NCBI GenBank assembly: GCA_024180945.1
Contig: JAKSGN010000016.1
Location: 786,284-850,283, forward strand
DNA from: Macrophomina tecta
Taxonomy: Eukaryota; Ascomycota; Dothideomycetes; Botryosphaeriales; Botryosphaeriaceae
Reading direction: 5' to 3'
Length of the DNA: 64,000 nt
The translations under genes were made by a program, and so were the position numbers. This document shows, one piece after another, positions 9,844-22,275 of the stretch (position 1 is the first letter of the stretch; each line of letters begins with the position of its first letter). The notes beneath the pieces were generated by a model. The model worked only from the letters and a program-made list of their open reading frames with translations, was not told the DNA's origin and searched no databases.

Positions 9844-11696
9844 ACGTGGTTTACTACCGAGCGGCCTGTACTACCGAGCGGCCCACCTCCCACTAAAACA
9901 CACGTCAGATAACAACTCAACGCGATATATTACTATAATAATACTAAATTATCTTAAAAATCTTAGTATATTAACCTTATTCTATATACTATCGATATCT
10001 ACGCGTCTACTAGCGTACGAGCTATGTATCGTAAGCATCTCGCACCCTAATCGACCGTACGAGCGTGATGTAATGGACGACTCCCACGCATAGAAGTTAA
10101 GCCTAACTATAAAAATCTTACTAAACTTAAAGAGATCGCGATAGTTAAATATATACTAGACCTAGATTTAAGAGAATTTCTGCCCTTAAAAGATATACTA
10201 CATAATATAGCTAATAAATTGCTAGTAGAGTGCGACGGGGGTACTATAGATAAGAACTAGCCGGATAGGTTTATTAAACGCAAAGATAAACTTAAAACCT
10301 ACTAGACTCGAGTATACGATTACTAGCGAGCCTTAAACGAGGACCTAGTAGTTATTAAGTAGTAGTTCGACCTTGTTCGCTCTATAAAGGAGAAGTACGG
10401 CATTCTAGATAAGAATATATATAACTTTAACGAGACTAGGTTTATAATAGATATAATAGGCTCCTAGCTAGTTATTATAGGCTCTAAGAGACACGGGAAA
10501 CGAGAAGCGATCTAGCTAGGCAATCGCGAGTGGACTACGATTATTAATATAATTAACGTATAAGGATAGGCGGTCCCACTCTTTATAATCTTTACCGGTA
10601 AAAAATATATTAAAACTTAGTACAAGAACACCTCTAATATAGAGAACTAGGTTATTACTATTAGCGCCAATGGCTAGACAATAAATAAGCTTAGAGTAAA
10701 GTAGTTAGAGCACTTTAACATGCATATAAAGTCGTATACTATAGGGGTGCACCGGCTACTTATAATCGACGGCCACGAGAGCTATAACTTAGTTAAGTTC
10801 TAGAATCTATATAAGGAGGAGAAGATTATTACCGTCTATATATTATTATATTCGTCGCACCTTCTATAGCCGCTTAATGTAGGTATTTTCTCGCTGTTAA
10901 AGTGGGTATACTACTCTTAGATCTCGGGCTTAGCGCGCTTAATAGCCACGAAAATCGATAAACTAACCTTTATATAGGCATATAAAGTAGCTTATTATAA
11001 GGTATTTATAGAGGAGAATATCTATATAAGCTTCTAAGGAGCTAGCTTAGTGCTATTCGACCCGTAGGTAGTATTATCGAAGGTTAATATTAGGCTTAGT
11101 ACACCTATACTAGCTATACTAGAGGCTATCGTATAGGAATCTAAAATGCCTAGTAATATACACGAATTAGAGGCCTAATTAATGCTACTTTATTAGTAGA
11201 TAAGGTAGTATTATAGCTTCTTATCTATAGAGGCGCGTGGATTGCTTTAATCGCTCATAAAGGGTGCGTTATTTATAGTACACTCTACTATATTAGTACG
11301 TAACGAACTCTCTACCCTTTAAAGGGCCACAGAGACTGTAAATAAGAAGAAATAGTATAAAAGAAAGTACGTATAGAATTAGAGCTTATTAGTAATAGAA
11401 AATAGTAGTTGGCTAGGCAATCCTAAGGGCGCTAAGAATATTAAAGGCAGCGAATAGCCCTTAAAGAAGATACGCGTAGAGAATAGATAGGGGGCTTAAT
11501 AGCGCTATAGAAACTACAGTAAGCTAGGATATAATAGACGAAGCTATATAGAGAAGGTAATAGATACTAAGTAATCTTAGATTACTACTAGTTTATTAAA
11601 ATTTTTATGTTGTGTTAAGTAACTTAAGATTAAAGTATAATATTAGTAGGGAGGTAGGCTGCTCGGTAGTATAGGCCGCTTAGTAGTAAACCACGT
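9844..11696 (+). mobile_element. Pogo/Fot1-type DNA transposon, copy 2, complete (1853 bp), RIP-degraded
   Basis: The left end acgtggtttactaccgagcg and the right end (reverse complement acgtggtttactactaagcg) form about 48-bp inverted repeats differing by transition-type changes. They are flanked by TA on both sides (9842-9843, 11697-11698). Between them a RIPped transposase reads left to right, ending in a zinc knuckle where Cys and His became Tyr (RYRNYSKLGYNRRSY), followed by a stop near 11570. It is the same family as 3721-5409. Its length is close to the 1856 bp of the fresher element at 20418. Confidence 0.92.
9990..11571 (+). pseudogene. Pogo-type transposase, RIP-broken (copy 2)
   Basis: The reading frame follows the copy 1 protein through the N-terminal DNA-binding region. 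It then passes through NIYNFNETRF (first catalytic Asp changed to Asn) near 10420-10445, LLIIDGHESYN near 10757-10790 and LQPLNVG near 10865, where the third Asp is changed. It ends in a zinc-knuckle remnant near 11510-11571. TAG/TAA codons replace Q and W codons throughout. The start is approximate. Confidence 0.75.
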
Positions 11697-11855
11697 TAGT
11701 ATTAAAGTGACAGTATATATATATAATAATAGAGAGGGTATATAAGATAATAATAGTATCTTAGTAGTATAATACTAAAAGTATAAAACTAGTAATTAAA
11801 AAGATACGAATAACGGTAATCCGTAATAGTAATAGTAGTAATAGTTAATACTTAC
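11697..11855. other. Unassigned RIPped sequence between pogo copy 2 and the copia fragment
   Basis: AT-rich, simple-sequence-like DNA (runs of ta and aata). It could be the continuation of the hAT fragment interrupted by pogo copy 2, but no coding landmarks can be read. Nothing else is supported. Confidence 0.4.
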
Positions 11856-12637
11856 TATTAGATTTAGTAGTAATACCATTAATTAAGAATAAGTGGTATA
11901 AGGCATAAGAGAAATACTTAAAAAAGTTCTCTTATCCGTTCTCTTCTATAACTAAGCTAAAGTTTATTATATATGTACGTAATATTCTAATACACCCCCT
12001 TTGTATAGTAGTGAAGCTAGCGCATGATATAATAGTAGCTATAGATAAAAAGAATAACTATATACATAACTAAGAATTAAACTTATAAACTCGAGGCTAA
12101 AAAAGAATAGCGAGCGGGTTCTATTAGCTATAGTTTAGGGTTGCTAACTAAACCTGGCTTTATCTAGACTATTAAACTATATAGGTGGCTAGGTTACTGG
12201 CTCTAATAGAATATAAAGCAATAACTAATAAGTAACTAATAATTTAGCTAAGTGGATAGCTATAAGCTATATATATCTAAATAAGAAGATAAGAGTGCAT
12301 AATGTTAAATAAAGAAAATAGAAGAAACTCGGTTATTTTATCCGGTTAGTAGCATAAGTCCTAATTAGTTAACGAATACCTAGTACTTCTATTTTAGTAG
12401 TGCTTTTATAAGTCCGTCTGCAATTATATCGACTATAGGCATCTATCTAAAGTAAATATTATCTACTAACGCTTCTTATCTAAGCTAGTAATAATAAATA
12501 TTAATATAGCGTAGCTTCGTTATTAGTTTTCTAATGCTTTCCTCTATAAGCCGTAGTGTCATTTGATTGTCACACTAAATCTGTATAAAATAGCCTAGAT
12601 TAAACTATAGTTAGTTAAAGAATTATTTCTACTAAAA
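11856..12637 (-). mobile_element. Ty1/copia retrotransposon 3' fragment, RIP-degraded
   Basis: A 137-bp LTR (11856-11992) matches the LTRs of the complete copia element at 23573-29157. It is followed by about 640 bp of internal sequence collinear with 23710-24345 (end of pol and 3' leader, minus orientation). The element is cut at 12637/12638 by a Ty3 family B LTR, which begins at the equivalent of TGTAACGAGCGGG. The 5' part is absent from this locus. Confidence 0.85.
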
Positions 12638-13113
12638 TATAATAAGCGGGCCTCTACCTCTAAGAATCTAAATACTAAAGAGAGAGAAAACCTATTAAGG
12701 GGGTTTTCCTTAAGTAGATATAAGAAGAGGATAAGAGCAAGTCGAATATATAATAAGACTAAGTACTATATGCGAAGGCCGTGTTACTAATAATATACTA
12801 AATTATTATTAAAGTTAACCACAAAGGTTAAAGCTATCTAAGAAGTATAGTTTATATATAAATAGAAAAGTATATATAATCTGTATACTTAGTAGGTACG
12901 TTATGCTTAACTGCTACCTCTTCTAAGTGTGGTAAAGTGACTAAGCGGGAGTACTTAGTAGGCCCTATCCGCTTATTTATCTTAGCGAATGAGCGGGTGG
13001 GTCTAACTAATCGTAGGGGTTATATAACCTCGGATTCTTATAACCCCGACTTCTATTACTTCTAGCGGGGCTAATTTCTAACTTCCTCGACCTATAAAGG
13101 CTACGCTGTAATA
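12638..13113 (-). repeat. 3' LTR of Ty3 family B fragment (476 bp)
   Basis: The ends are the RIPped equivalents of TGTTAC...GTTACA. The R-U5 half (about 12638-12880) is collinear with the LTRs at 50163 and 57488, while the U3 half (about 12880-13113) is divergent. The TATA and CTTAGATAGCTTTAACC core is readable on the minus strand near 12820-12860. Confidence 0.85.
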
Positions 13114-14070
13114 CTATCCCCCCCTTTAAGAATCTTTAGCCCGAAGATTCTTTCGTATTACCTATTTCCTTATAGGTTCTTCTTAGATTATTTCTTTTCC
13201 GTAAGTCTATTATAACTAAATATAAGCGGGATATAACTAAAGAGCGGCGACGTTTAGTAGCCCTTATAGAGTCTATTTCTTTTCTAACGGACCGTCCTTA
13301 TTTTAATTATAAGCTAAACGGTAAGCCATATAAGGTTACTCCGGACTATAATTGTTATAGTACCTATATCGCAAAAGATACGACGATATACGACGTAAAG
13401 AAAATATCGCTTTCTAGAAATAGATATTTCTTCTTTTCTAAGTCTATAAATCTTACTCGTTTATCTTAGTTTATGACGAATCCGCTAGTTCTTAAAGGTT
13501 TTCTGTTATTCTTATTCGGGGACGACCTCGTCTCCGTAGAAGGTTAGGATTTTAGTGATGGAATTCTATAACTAGGTCTAGGTATATATTATTTTTTAGT
13601 ATCTACTAGTTATCTTTATCCCCATATCCTTTCTATTTAATGAGATATTTAAGCTAATAACTAAACCGCTTATAGTCTAGAATCTTCTTAACTAAGTACT
13701 AGTCTTCTTTGGTGTTAGGGTTTTCTAGTATAATTTCTTTCTATATTTCTAGAATAGTAGCATTTTCTAGTGCTAGCTCGAGTATTACTACATAAAAGAT
13801 AGAATTTATTTATAAGTTAGATAATTTAAGTCGATACGTAACCTCTTTAAGTTTTTCTATAATTTTAAATAGACTAATTTTCTTAAAATCTAATTTATCG
13901 CTCGGTCGCTTTAATTTAATATTTTTTATAAGAAGGTATACTTTATTTCTCTTTTTTAGATTTAGTGCCGCCTAGTACTGTCTATTATAGTATTTAGATA
14001 TTATAATTTATATATATTTAAGGTTAAGACTAATAGCTTTATATAATTCTTTTAGCTACTTAGCCTTAAG

Positions 14071-14852
14071 TGTAACGGCGGCCTCTTCCACTAGGCTTCG
14101 GAGTCGCCTAGCAGGGTCAGGTAGCTGAAGGGTTTACCTTGAAGGATAAGAGAAGGGTAAAGGATTGGAACGATGGTAGTAATCACGTGATATGTCGGTG
14201 CGCGGTGCGCGTCAGGCTTGTTACCTCCAATAGGGTTGTATTGGAACTTTGAGTTGACCACGAAGGTCAAGGTACTATCTAAAGAGTGTGTCTATATACT
14301 GTATAAGAGTTGTATCGATCTATGGATAGCAAAGGATAGTTGGAATCCTTTATTATCTATGCGTGGTAGAGGATAATCGCGATCCTTCGTTATCCAGCAG
14401 GCCCGGTGGGTCTCACGTGACTTGGGCGCTAAGGTCTGTTTCCTGGAATCCGACTTTTGCATCGGTTAAGGGAGTATTATACCGCCAGACCATCGTCCCT
14501 TGGACCGTACGAGTTGTCCGACTTTCTCCCGTCCGTTCCTCTTGGCCCGAAGCCGGTTTCCGGGATTCGTGATTCTTCCCTTGGGGACATTCTTCCCCTG
14601 CGGGAGTTCGACCTGGTCGGTGTTCCCGTGGTTTTGCTGTGCCGTGTGGGCGCCATTCCCGTACGGGCTTCCGCTGCTGCCTTGCCCAGGCCCGTACGCG
14701 CCGTTCTCCCTCGAGGCTGTTTTTCCCGTGCGGGCGCGCCGGTGTTGCGGCTCTGTTGTCCTTGCGGGTTCTTGGCCCCTGCGGTGCCTTTTCCCGTGCG
14801 GGCTTTCTGTCCGTGGGGTCATAAAGCCCTTGTCCCTCTGGGGTTCGTAACA
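14071..14852 (-). mobile_element. Solo LTR, 782 bp, GC-rich and not RIPped
   Basis: It begins tgtaacgg and ends cgtaaca, and is flanked by perfect 5-bp duplications TTAAG (14066-14070 and 14853-14857). It sits inside the heavily RIPped integrase region of the family B fragment but has normal composition, with motifs such as cccgtgcggg recurring near 14640-14800. A TATA-like stretch and the core ccttcgtggtcaac (minus strand, about 14252-14284) place the LTR in minus orientation. It most likely arose by LTR-LTR recombination of a Ty3 element that arrived after RIP of its host sequence. No internal region of this family is in the window. Confidence 0.9.
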
Positions 14853-15823
14853 TTAAGAACACCTTTCTAAACTAATTTTCTACTTAAAATAGCTTCTCTA
14901 TACGCATCTAGTTTAAACCTATAGTTGGCGAAGAACGGAAATACATTAATAAACTCTTATTTAGCGCTATTATAGAAGAATTATACTATAGGTAGCTATA
15001 TAGCCTAATTATCCTATAGGTAGTTAATATAATAGCGAAGATATTATTTAAGAGTTCAGTTTATCCGTTCTATCTAGCTATTAGTTTATACATATACTAT
15101 TATAGAGAGCTTATTCTTTACTCTAAGCTAGTATATAAGCATTTACTAAAATTTAGATTTTATTAGCTTATCTCTATCTAAGACTAATACTTCCGGCATT
15201 CCGTAATCTACGAAGATATATCGGAGAAATATATAAGCTAGTTATTTTATATTCGATACCTTAAGGTAGGGTAAAAAGTAGGTATACTTCGTAAGTCTAT
15301 TAATAAAGACTAGAATTAAGTTAAACTTAACTTCTATAAGCGGATTTCTAGACTTTAGTAGCTTTATAATAAAGTCTAGTATAACCTATTACTATAGTTA
15401 TTCTAGTACTTCTAGGGGTTATAAATGTTCGTACGAAGTGTGTATCACGGCTTTACTCCGGATATAAAGGTTATATTACGAGACTATATACTAGACCGTC
15501 TTTTATAATTCTAGAAAGTAGAAGTTTTATATAATCCTCTTAGTCGTTCTATCGATACCCTAATATCTATACGCGGATACTTTATATATATCTTTAATAA
15601 GTACTTCTTATAGTCTTATCGAAATATAGATTAATTCTTTAAAGAGAAGCGTTTCTTCTCTATCTTAAATAACACGCGGATCGTCCTTAAGCGCTAAAAG
15701 TTCCTACGCGAAGGAGTTCTAGGCGTATACTTCTTAAATCTTCTAATACTATGGGTTTAACTTAATATAAAGCATGTTAAATATTAATAAGTAAGCTTAT
15801 ATAAGCGTAGCTTATTAATATAT

Positions 15824-15854
15824 TACCTTAGGTATTAGAATACTACCTAAGGTA
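15824..15854. repeat. Inverted repeat with 11-bp arms
   Basis: Arms taccttaggta and tacctaaggta are separated by 9 bases. They are in RIPped sequence beside a set of 13-bp tandem repeats. Possibly the subterminal part of a DNA transposon. Confidence 0.5.
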
Positions 15855-15882
15855 TATAACGAATATACCTCGGAGTTATAGC

Positions 15883-15921
15883 AGTGGCAAACTGCGGTGG
15901 TAAACCACGGTGGCAAACCGA
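15883..15921. repeat. Three tandem 13-bp units (RGTGGYAAACYRM-like)
   Basis: Units agtggcaaactgc, ggtggtaaaccac and ggtggcaaaccga follow without gaps. The pattern recalls the internally repeated terminal repeats of the pogo elements here (two near-copies of accgagcggcc or accgagctgcgc), so it may be one end of a further DNA transposon. The matching opposite end was not found. Confidence 0.5.
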
Positions 15922-16720
15922 GGTAGTAAAATTCGCCACCCCACTTCACTGACTAATAACTAAACGGGTATAGCCCCTACTAAAATTCCTTTTATATAAT
16001 ATAAAAGTTCAATCATTTCCAGTGATTACGATATAAAAATTATGTAAAACGGATAAGGATTGGGGCTAGAATCTTATTTCTTATAAATTACCCTTGTTGG
16101 ATTTCTAATATGGTATATCTAGAAGGATCTACTTATATAAGGAATAAGTGTATATAAGAAGCTCTAGATAGCACTATAGTTTCGTTCTTCGAGACGCGCA
16201 ATACTAATAAACGGAATATAAGCTAATAAAAAGCTTTATTTTATATTCTTACCTCTCTTCTTATCTTTCTTTATTAAATCTCTTACTTACTTCTCTCTTA
16301 GAGAATTATCTCCTTCCGACTACTTACTAGGCTGTATTATTTATAATATAGCTTAGTAATCCTCCACCCAAGCCTTAGCGCTTTATAGTTACTACTCGTT
16401 TAAAACAGTTGTAAGCTAACTAGCATTTATTAAAAGAGCGCGGCTATAAAACTCTTCTCGCCGAGTCTAGTAGTTTAGCTGCGTTAAATAAATATAACCG
16501 TCGGGAGGCGGAGGAGCTACTGGCTATACTAGTGGAGAATAAAGAGTACGCCCCTAATTCTAAGAATTCTAAGGGTTTATCCGCGTTAAAACAGCTATGT
16601 TACGAGTTAGTAAGTTCTACTACGCCGTAGATGGCTGCGTCAGCCGGTAAGCCTAGGGCTAGTACGCGATCTTCGTATTCTCTGGAGCCCGTAAATTCTT
16701 GTCTAGCTCTTAATCTTACC

Positions 16721-19700
16721 ATTCTTAAGGGTTTTCTATTATTTTTATTCGGGGACGGCCTCGTTTCTGCGGGAGGTTAGGGTTCTGGCGATAGAACTCT
16801 ATAATAAGGTCTAGGTATATATTATTCTTTAGTATCTATTAGTTATTCTTATTCCCGTATCCTTTCTATTTAACGAGATATTTAAGCTAATGTCTAAATC
16901 GTTTATAGTCTAGAATCTTTTTAACTAGGTATTGGTCTTCTTTAGCATTAGGGTTTTCTAGTATAATCTCTTTCTATATTTCTAGAATAGTGGCATTTTC
17001 TAGTACTAGCTCGAGTATTACTACGTAAAAGATAGAATTTATCTGTATATTAGGTAATTTAAGTTAATATGTAACTTCTCTAAGTTTTTCTACAATTTCG
17101 AATAGACTAATTTTTTTAAAATCTAATTTATCACTTAGTTACTTTAATTTAATATTTTTTATAAGGAGGTATACTTTATTCTTTCTTTTAAGATTTAGTG
17201 CTGCCTGGTGCCGTCTGTTATAGTATTTAGATATTATAATTCGTATATATTCGAGGTCGAGACTAATAGCTTTATATAATTCTCTTAGCTATTCGGCCTT
17301 AAGAATATCTTTCTAGACTAATTTTCTACTTAGAATAGCTTCTCTATACGCATCTAGTTTAAACCCATAGTTGGTAAAGAATAGAAATATATTAGTTAAC
17401 TCTTATTTAGCGCTATTATAGGTGAATTATACTATAAATAGCTATGTGACCTAGTTATCCTATAGGTAGTTAATATAATAGCAGAGATATTATTTAAGAG
17501 TTTAGTTTATCTATTCTATCTAGCCGTCGGTTTGCGCGTATATTATTATAGAGAGTTTATTTTTTACTCCTAGCTAGTATATAAGTATTTACTAAAATTC
17601 TAATCTTATTAGCTTATTTCTATTCGAGACTAATACTTCCGGCATTCTGTAATCCGTGAAGATATATCGGAGAAATATATAGGCTAGCTATTCTATATTT
17701 AATACTTCTAGGTAGGATAAAAAGTATACGTACTTCGTAAGTCTATTAATAAAGACTAGAATCGAGTCATACTTAACTTCTATAATTAGATCTCTAGACT
17801 TAGATAGTTTTATAATAAAGTCTAGCATAATCTATTACTATAGTTATTCCGAAACTTCTAGGGATTGTAGTTATCCATATGAAATGTATATTACGGCTTT
17901 ACTTCGGATATAAAGGTTATATTATGAGACTATACGCTAGACTATTTTTCGTAATTCTAAAAAGTAGAAGTTTTATATAATTCTCTCGGTCGTTCTATTG
18001 ATACCCTAATATCTATACGCGGGTACTATATATATATTCTTAATAAGTACTTCTCGTAGTCTTATCGGGACATAGATTAATTCTTTAAAGAGAAGTATTT
18101 CTTCTCTATTTTAAGTAACGTGCGGGTTATTCTTAAGCACTAAAAGTTCCTATGCGAAGAAATTCTAAGTATATACTTCTTAGATCTTTTAATACCACGG
18201 GTTTAACTTAATATGAAGCATTAGGAAAGACTATTTAGTAAAGATAAGCGATTTATTACTTATCTACTATAATACTACGGGTTACGGCTTAATTCTTTCT
18301 TTTATATAGTCTATTTTTCTACTAAGTACGTTAGCGGCGGCGTTGTCTATATCTTTTCTATATATAATCTTAAAGTTATAGGATACTAATTCTTATAACT
18401 AGCGAACCTATTATTAGTTTAGCTCCTTAGTTATAGTAAAGTGCGTAAGATTCTAATAGTTATAATATACTATTACCTATTAGTTGGTTTCTTCTAGGTA
18501 GTATCTCTAGTACTTAAGTACTAAGATAATGGCTAAGAGCTTCTTATTATAAGTATTATAATTAAGCTCTACCGGGGTAAACTTTCTTAAGTAGAATACG
18601 ATTAGATGCTATTTATCTTCTTCGTTAGGCTAGCTAAGATATACTCCTAGGGCGAATTCTAATATATTAGTTTCTACTTTAATTAGTTTATCGGGACTGT
18701 ATATTCCTAAGATAGGTACTTTATAAAATATTTATTTTAGTAAATTAAAGGCTTACTACTAATTATCTTCTTATTAGAAGCTATACTTCTTCTAAGTAAG
18801 TCGCGTTAAAGATTCCGTAACCTTTAAATAGTTCTAGATAAACTTTCTATAGAAATTTATAAATCTAAGAAAGGACTATACTTTCTTAATTATTTTTAGT
18901 ACCGGCTATCCTCTAATAGAATCTAGTTTTAAGTCGTCCATACCGATATATTTAGGGGTAATAATAAAGCCTAAGAATTCTACTTTCTAGGTATACTAAA
19001 AGTACTTATTATATATAATAGTAAGATTCTTTACTTAGAGTATTTCTAGAACCTTTCTAATATACTTCTTATATTTTTTAAGGGTTTCTAAAAAGATAAG
19101 GATATTATTAAGATAAGCTATATAGAAGATATCTAAGTACTTACGTAGTGTATCATTAACTAGATTCTAAAAGATTACTAGTGCATTAGTAAGTCTAAAT
19201 AGTATAACCGTATACTCATAGAGTTCTAGCCTTATATAAAAGACTATTTTTTACTCTTTCCCTTTCTTAATTCTAACTAAGTAGTTAACTATTCTAAAGG
19301 TCTAGCTTTATAAAGTACTTTATATTTTCTAACTTATTCTAGAGCTTGTCGATGTATAAAAGCAGGTATTAGTTCTTAATTATAATATTATTAAGCTATT
19401 AATAGTTGATATAGAGGCGTAACTTACTATTCTTCTTAGAAACGAAGAGAATCGGATATCTAGCTAATAATATTAATAGCTAAATATATTCTTATTTAAG
19501 ATTCTTCTTAATATATTTCTTTAAAGCCTTTATTTCCTTCTTTAATAAGAAGTAGATAGACTTATAAGTCGGTTTCGTTTTTAGCTTAAGCGGAATCTCG
19601 TAGTTTTATAGTTAATACTTAGGTAAGTCTCCTTTTCTTCTTTCTTAGTAAATAGTAACTAAGTTCTAATACTCTTCGGATATTATTTCTATTTCTAGAA

Positions 19701-20415
19701 TTAAAGATATTTCTTATAGTTACTACTATATCTCTAAGCTACTATATTATCCTCTCTTAATCCTTGTAGGATTATCTTCTTTAATAGAAGTTAGATAGTT
19801 CTTATTCCTTAGCCTTTTCTATTAGGCCCTAGCTAGTACTCTCTATTACACCGCCGGTAAGGATTTAATATATATAAGATAGACCTATTATTCTTAGTAT
19901 TATATACGCCTAAATACCTTTTTTAAGACTATCTATACATCTATAAGAGGTTCTAGGGCTACTAATTACTTCTATAAAGCCTTACTCTTAGTCTTATACT
20001 TTCTCTGCGTAGTTCTTCGTGATAAGTATTATATCTAATTTTCGGAAATATTTAACTCGGTAGGACTTACTTCGCTTAAGATATTATATTTTACTAAGAA
20101 GGCAGCGTTTCGTATATTATAGTTCTAGTTCTATCTTAGGCCTTCCTTGAGGTTGCTATTAATACTACCGTCACTAGGCCTTATACTATTATTACTTAAG
20201 TCTTGCGTTTCTTCTAATAATTCGAGGGTATTATTTCGCTTAGTAGGGCTTATTTCTATAATAGAATTATATTTTACTAAGAAGGCTTTATCTTCTATAT
20301 TATAGTTCTAGTTCTAACTTATACTATTATTAGAGTTACCTATATAGTTACTATATTTAGACCTTACACTAGCTACTTTCTATTTTATACTAAAAATATA
20401 TTCTTAGAAGATATC
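16721..20415 (-). pseudogene. Ty3/gypsy family B pol fragment (protease region to chromodomain), RIP-degraded
   Basis: On the minus strand this runs from upstream of reverse transcriptase (near 20400) through RT and RNase H (about 18200-19600) and integrase (about 17300-18100) to the chromodomain (about 16750-17000). It is collinear with about 53100-56760 of the complete family B element. Both ends are abrupt. At 16721 it starts within the tail of the pol frame. At 20415 it meets the pogo element, where the complete copy would continue into the protease/gag region. Stops are TAG/TAA type. Confidence 0.85.
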
Positions 20416-20417
20416 TA

Positions 20418-22273
20418 ACGTGGTTGATAACCGAGCTGCGCATACAACCGAGCTGCGCACCCCACCACCAAAATCCATCCTACCGATCTTCAGACGCGAT
20501 GCATCCACAACACCACACCCTGACATCTTCTAACGAAGCGAGAATTAAGCTAGCTATACAATCTCGTAAACGAAACGCGTCTTTAAGCGAGCGACGCGCT
20601 GCGGCCCTCTACGCCGTTCCCCCAAGTACGCTCCGCAGCCGACGTGGTGGAGCGACCCCCCGACGCGATTGCGAGGCCAACGGACGAAAGCTCAGCAAGG
20701 AAGAGGAGCTAGTGATAGTTGAGCGTATATTGGACCAGGATTCAAGAGGGTTTCCGCCTACGAAGCTTGCTGTGCGAGCAATGGCCGATAGGTTGCTAGC
20801 AGAGCGGGGTGGCAAGCCAACAGGCAAGCGCTGGGTGGATAACCTCATTAAGCGATCGCCTGCGCTCAAGGTTCGGATGACACGTTCCTATGATCGTCAG
20901 CGAGCCTTGAACGAAGATCCAGAGGTGATTGGCAAGTGGTTCGAGCTGGTGCGCAACATGAAGGCGAAGTACGGCATCCTGGATGAAGACAGCTACAACT
21001 TTGACGAGACTGGCTTTATGATGGGTGTAATCTCGACGCAGTACGTGGTTACAGGCTCAGAAAAGCGCGGCGGCAAAGGGAAACTGGTGCAGCCAGGCGA
21101 TCGCGAGTGGACCACCGCGATTGAGTGCATCTGCGCTGACGGCTCTGTGATCCCCCCCTTCATCATCTTCGCAGGCAAGAAGCACATCTCCACCTGGTAC
21201 TAGGACGGTCTCATGCCTAAAGACTGGCCTAATGGAGTCACCGAGAACGGCTGGACGACCAACGAGCTAGGAGTGGCGTGGTTGAAGCATTTTAACGCGC
21301 ATACAAAGTCGCGTACCGTGGGCACGCACCGGCTGCTCATAATCGACGGTCACGAGAGCCACAACTCGCAGGATTTCCAGGATCTCTGCACGGAGAACAG
21401 GATTATCGCTCTCTGTATGCCCCCACACGCGTCGCACCTATTGCAGCCACTTGATGTGGGTTGCTATTCGCCGTTGAAGCGCGCGTACGGTGATGAGATC
21501 TCGGCCTTGGCGCGCAGGCACGTCACCCATATCTCTAAGACCGAGTTCCTCCCAGCCTTCAGGGCAGCTCACGCCCGGGTTTTTAAGAAGGAGAACATCC
21601 TTGCAAGCTTTAGAGGCGCTGGGCTAGTCCCACTAGACCCAGACGCGGTGCTATCCAAGCTTGATGTGAAGCTTCGTACGCCAACGCCACCTGCCCTAGA
21701 GACCACCCCTTGGGAGCCCAAAACACCGCGCACTCTTCACGAAGTAGACTCCCAATCAGCCTTTGTCCTTAATAAGATTCCGCCTCCTGCAGGTTCTTCG
21801 CCAAGTTCCTTGAAAGAAGCTGTGGTTCAGCTGACAAAAGGCACCATAGCGATGGCACACGAACTGGTGTTGTTGCGCGCCGAAATGACTGACTTGCGGG
21901 AGGCCAATAAGACTCTAACCAAGCGAAAATCAGGCAAGAGGAAGTATATCCAGACTGGAGGGTCGTTGACGGCAGAGGAGGCAGCTGAATTGATGGCTCC
22001 CAGCAACGTAGGTGGGCGGGATGAGGGTGGGGAGTCTTCGAAGAGGGCGCGCACGGATGGGGGTGCGACACAACAAAGGCGCTGCGGGCGCCGCGGTATG
22101 CTAGGACACAATTTGCGTACCTGCAAGCTAGATACTAATGAATCTAAAAATTCTAAATAAACTTTTTGCATTGCAATAGCTTGTTGTAGTGTTGAGATAT
22201 TAGCCTGCAAAGTCGCGCGGCATTGGTGGGGTGCGCAGCTCGGTTGTATGCGCAGCTCGGTTATCAACCACGT
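20418..22273 (+). mobile_element. Pogo/Fot1-type DNA transposon, nearly intact, 1856 bp, not RIPped
   Basis: Perfect 43-bp inverted repeats (20418-20460 and 22231-22273, starting acgtggttgataaccgagct) are flanked by TA on both sides (20416-20417, 22274-22275). Base composition is normal, in sharp contrast to the RIPped retrotransposon remnants on either side. The transposase frame has a single stop. It lies exactly between a family B Ty3 fragment and a family A Ty3 fragment that do not continue into each other. Confidence 0.95.
20499..22160 (+). pseudogene. Pogo-type transposase (HTH, DDE_1 DD35D, zinc-knuckle remnant) with one internal stop
   Basis: ATG at 20499; one reading frame runs to 22160 (553 codons), interrupted only by TAG at 21201-21203, where Gln is plausible (STWY*DGL). 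The N-terminal part has the helix-turn-helix and tc5-type region (VIVERILDQDSRGFPPTK). The catalytic triad is complete: FDETGF (Asp about residue 169), IIDGHESHNS and LQPLDVGC, with 35 residues between the second and third Asp (DD35D). The C-terminal part is lysine-rich, then CGRRGMLGHNLRTC, where the second Cys of the knuckle is replaced by Arg. One CAG-to-TAG change separates this copy from a full-length frame. The ATG within the element was preferred to a non-ATG start in the terminal repeat. Confidence 0.9.
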
Positions 22274-22275
22274 TA

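Larger units (their letters stand above)
12638..15775 (-). mobile_element. Ty3/gypsy family B fragment (3' LTR, chromodomain, integrase), RIP-degraded
   Basis: The 3' LTR is 12638-13113 (476 bp, minus orientation). Reading leftward from 15775 on the minus strand gives the integrase core and C-terminal part and then a chromodomain-like tail near 13500-13800. A second family B fragment at 16721-20415 and the complete element at 50163-57965 are homologous. The fragment stops at 15775, just before where RNase H would begin. A solo LTR (14071-14852) is inserted in it. Confidence 0.88.
15776..16720. other. Unassigned insertion between two Ty3 family B fragments
   Basis: About 0.95 kb not matching family B. 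It holds an 11-bp-arm palindrome (15824-15854), three tandem 13-bp units (15883-15921) and an LTR-like start tgttggatttc near 16096. It also holds a plus-strand coding-like stretch near 16366-16720 (for example KERGYKTLLAESSSLAALNK and RREAEELLAILVEN) broken by TAG/TAA. This may be the 5' end (LTR plus gag) of another retroelement or a captured gene piece. I do not recognise the protein. Confidence 0.45.

Noticed and set aside
14363..14870. Several overlapping open frames on both strands
   Set aside because: They lie inside the GC-rich solo LTR. High GC lowers stop frequency, and the texts are low-complexity Pro/Arg/Gly and mutually overlapping.
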